Source: Melaminivora alkalimesophila
GTDB taxonomy: Bacteria > Pseudomonadota > Gammaproteobacteria > Burkholderiales > Burkholderiaceae_C
DNA: 8,136 nucleotides
Reading direction: 5' to 3'
NCBI RefSeq assembly: GCF_000282995.1
Contig: NZ_ALEE01000782.1
Span: 1 to 8,136 of the forward strand
Below are positions 6,317 to 8,136 of the stretch, piece after piece. A model generated the notes under the pieces. That model ran no database searches, was not told where the DNA came from, and saw only the letters and a program-made list of their open reading frames with translations. Numbering within the stretch: position 1 is the first letter of the stretch; each line of letters starts with the position of its first letter. The position numbers were made by a program, and so were the translations under genes.

Positions 6317-7114
6317 ATGAAGAAAAGCCCGCCGGACGTGCCCCAGAAACCCAGCGTCCAGGTGCTGGAGCGCATGTTCCAGCTGATCGACGTGCTCGCC
6401 TCGCGCGAGGAGGCGATCTCGCTCAAGGAGATCAGCGAGCGCACCGGCCTGCATCCCTCGACCGCGCACCGCATCCTGAACGACCTGACCATCGGCCGCT
6501 TCGTGGACCGGCCCGAGCCAGGCAGCTACCGCCTGGGCATGCGCCTGCTGGAGCTGGGCAACCTGGTGAAGGCGCGCCTGTCGGTGCGCGACGCGGCGCT
6601 GGCCCCGATGCGCCAGCTGCACAAGGCGATCCAGCAGCCGGTCAACCTGAGCGTGCGCCAGGGCGACGAGATCGTCTACATCGAGCGCGCCTACAGCGAG
6701 CGCTCCGGGATGCAGGTGGTGCGTGCCATCGGCGGGCACGCGCCGCTGCACCTGACCTCGACCGGCAAGCTTTTTCTCGCCGCCGACGACCCCCAACGGG
6801 TGCGCGCCTACGCGGCGCGCACCGGCCTGCCCGGCCATACGCGCAACAGCATCACCCAGTTGCCGGCGCTCGAACGGGAGCTGGCGCGCGCGCGCCAGTG
6901 GGGCGTGGCCCACGACAACGAGGAGCTGGAGCTGGGCGTGCGCTGCATGGCGGCCGGGGTGTTCGACGACCAGGGGCAGCTGGTGGCCGGCCTGTCGATC
7001 TCGGCGCCGGCCGACCGGCTCGACGAAGGCTGGCTGCCCAAGCTGCAGGACACGGCGCAGCAGATTTCCGCCGCCCTGGGCTACAGCGCGGGGCTGCGCA
7101 CCGTCCTGCGCTGA
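6317..7114 (+). CDS. IclR-family transcriptional regulator
   Basis: A 265-residue regulator with an N-terminal winged HTH (about 13-75; ISLKEISERTGLHPSTAHRI, 34-53) and a C-terminal IclR effector-binding domain (about 90-260). The typical late motif ELGVRCMAAGVFDD (205-218) runs on to LVAGLSISAP. Members act as dimers or tetramers, usually sensing a small carboxylic or aromatic metabolite and controlling a nearby catabolic operon. The effector here cannot be read from sequence. Length is normal for the family. AUG 6317 is preferred; UUG 6308 is in frame but adds only three residues. No strong Shine-Dalgarno is seen, suggesting short-leader or weak initiation. It has its own putative promoter and lies downstream of the phosphotransferase/acyl-CoA dehydrogenase pair, so it may regulate that pair, but the terminator between them means it is not simply the last gene of that operon. 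Confidence 0.92.
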   Translation: MKKSPPDVPQKPSVQVLERMFQLIDVLASREEAISLKEISERTGLHPSTAHRILNDLTIGRFVDRPEPGSYRLGMRLLELGNLVKARLSVRDAALAPMRQLHKAIQQPVNLSVRQGDEIVYIERAYSERSGMQVVRAIGGHAPLHLTSTGKLFLAADDPQRVRAYAARTGLPGHTRNSITQLPALERELARARQWGVAHDNEELELGVRCMAAGVFDDQGQLVAGLSISAPADRLDEGWLPKLQDTAQQISAALGYSAGLRTVLR

Positions 7115-7120
7115 GGGCCG

Positions 7121-7141
7121 GGCGCCGGTCCGTCCGGCGCC
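7121..7141. terminator. Hairpin between convergent genes
   Basis: An 8-bp perfect stem GGCGCCGG/CCGGCGCC with a 5-nt loop fills most of the 34-bp gap between the stops of the convergent IclR-type gene and D,D-peptidase gene. No T-tract flanks it on either side. It may act as a shared weak or Rho-assisted terminator; that role is inferred from its position. Confidence 0.45.
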
Positions 7142-7148
7142 GCACGGC

Positions 7149-8136
7149 TCAAGGCTTGAGGCCGGCGCCTGCGGCCCCGGCGTGCAGCACGCTGGCGCCG
7201 CCCGTCTGCAGGCTCTCCACCCACGAGCGCACGCGCTCGGCATCGCCCAGACGGCTGAACTTGCCGGCCGAATCCAGGAACACCATGATGAGCTTGCGCC
7301 CCGCCACCTCGGCCTGCATCACCAGGCAGCGCCCCGCCTCGGAGATGTAGCCCGTCTTTTGCAGGCCAATCTCCCAGGCCGGGCTCTGCACCAGGCGGTT
7401 GGTGTTGCGATACTGCAGGACGCGCTGGCCGATCGCCACCTCATGGCCCGGGGAAGTGGACAGCTCGCGCAGCAGCGGATCGGCGTGCGCCACGTTCACC
7501 AGCGTCGCCAGGTCGTGCGCGCTCGATTGGTTCTGGCTCGACAGGCCGGTCGGCTCGACATAGCGGGTGTCGGTCATGCCCAGCAGCTTGGCCTTGGCGT
7601 TCATGCGCTCGACGAAGGCCGCCAACCCCCCGGGGTAGGTGCGGCCCAGGGCATGGGCGGCCCGGTTCTCGCTCGACATCAGCGCCAGGTGCAACAGTTC
7701 GCCGCGCGTGAGCGTGCTGCCCACGGCCAGCCGCGAGCTGCTGTGCTTCTCGGTATCGACGTCGTCCTGGGTGATGGTGATGGGCTCGTCCATCGGCAAC
7801 TGGGACTCAGAGATCAGCAGGCCGGTCATCAGCTTGGTGAGCGAGGCGATGGGCAGCACGGCCCGATCGTTCTTGCTCAGCAGCACTTCCTTGGTGTCCT
7901 GGTCGAGCACCAGCGCGACGCTGGATTTGAGGTCGAGCGGGTCGGAGACCTTGTGCAACCCTGCAAGCTGGCCGAAAGACAGGCGGGCCGGCGCTGCGGG
8001 GGCGGCCGCACGCAGGGGTGCACGGGCGCTGCGCGCCGCGGCACGGGCGCGGTGGGCCGTCGCCGCCGTCGCTCCCTTGCGGGGCGTTGCGCGCGCGCTC
8101 GCTGCGGCGCGCTTCGCCCCGGCCGGGGCGGCCGCC
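7149..8136 (-). CDS. pbpG: PBP7-like D-alanyl-D-alanine endopeptidase (peptidase S11), 5' end outside window
   Basis: A periplasmic penicillin-binding serine peptidase that cuts D-Ala-containing cross-links or stem peptides in peptidoglycan. All three active-site motifs are present: SLTK (codons 7844-7833), SEN (7673-7665) and KTG (7358-7350). The frame is open to the right edge without stop, giving 328 visible residues. The start and expected signal peptide lie outside the window. A UUG at 7958 is not the true start, because the SFGQLAGLH segment typical of this family is encoded just upstream of and across it. The first 50 visible residues are an unusual Ala-rich basic tract (26 Ala, 10 Arg/Lys), probably a flexible linker between signal peptide and catalytic domain. 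The C-terminus (HAGAAGAGLKP) is soluble, with no amphipathic anchor like that of PBP5/6, which favours the PBP7 type. Family is certain; the exact gene name is probable. It converges on the IclR-type gene. Confidence 0.93.
   Translation of the reverse strand, partial: AAAPAGAKRAAASARATPRKGATAATAHRARAAARSARAPLRAAAPAAPARLSFGQLAGLHKVSDPLDLKSSVALVLDQDTKEVLLSKNDRAVLPIASLTKLMTGLLISESQLPMDEPITITQDDVDTEKHSSSRLAVGSTLTRGELLHLALMSSENRAAHALGRTYPGGLAAFVERMNAKAKLLGMTDTRYVEPTGLSSQNQSSAHDLATLVNVAHADPLLRELSTSPGHEVAIGQRVLQYRNTNRLVQSPAWEIGLQKTGYISEAGRCLVMQAEVAGRKLIMVFLDSAGKFSRLGDAERVRSWVESLQTGGASVLHAGAAGAGLKP

Noticed and set aside
7956..7958. UUG at 7958 as start of the D,D-peptidase
   Set aside because: The same frame continues upstream to the window edge, including conserved SFGQLAGLH residues, and a secreted enzyme needs a signal peptide that is not found at 7958.

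Overview
The DNA is about 70% GC, with strong third-position GC bias that produces long open frames opposite the real genes. Gene content and protein wording (IF3, ThrRS and a PBP7-type D,D-peptidase with a long Ala/Arg-rich N-terminal stretch) point to a betaproteobacterium of the order Burkholderiales, probably Comamonadaceae or a close relative. The genus cannot be fixed from this window.

Left part, minus strand (1-2952): the start of the thrS-infC-(rpmI-rplT) translation operon. It reads leftward from a promoter near 2950 through a leader of about 210 nt, thrS (threonyl-tRNA synthetase) and infC (IF3, probably starting at an AUC codon). rpmI and rplT would lie beyond the left edge. The leader is the most interesting part of the window. 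It holds a 25-codon open frame with five Thr codons, then mutually exclusive pairings 1:2, 2:3 and 3:4, the last being a strong hairpin followed by a U-rich tract. This is the architecture of ribosome-mediated transcription attenuation, here apparently sensing charged tRNA-Thr to control thrS. Further hairpins lie just before the thrS ribosome binding site, between thrS and infC, and after infC.

Middle, plus strand (about 2919-6276): a Crp/Fnr-type regulator diverges from thrS. It is followed by an APH-fold phosphotransferase and an acyl-CoA dehydrogenase, and the group ends at a clear intrinsic terminator. The last two genes match, in order and motifs, the two halves of the fused eukaryotic ACAD10/ACAD11 proteins and the LvaA/LvaC-type pair. 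This suggests breakdown of 4-hydroxyacyl-CoAs through a phosphorylated intermediate.

Right part: an IclR-family regulator (plus strand) with its own putative promoter just after that terminator. It converges on a penicillin-binding-protein-7-like D-alanyl-D-alanine endopeptidase on the minus strand, whose 5' end runs off the right edge. A short GC-rich hairpin separates the two. No RNA genes, insertion sequences, CRISPR arrays or phage genes were seen, and no stretch longer than 300 bases lacks a gene.
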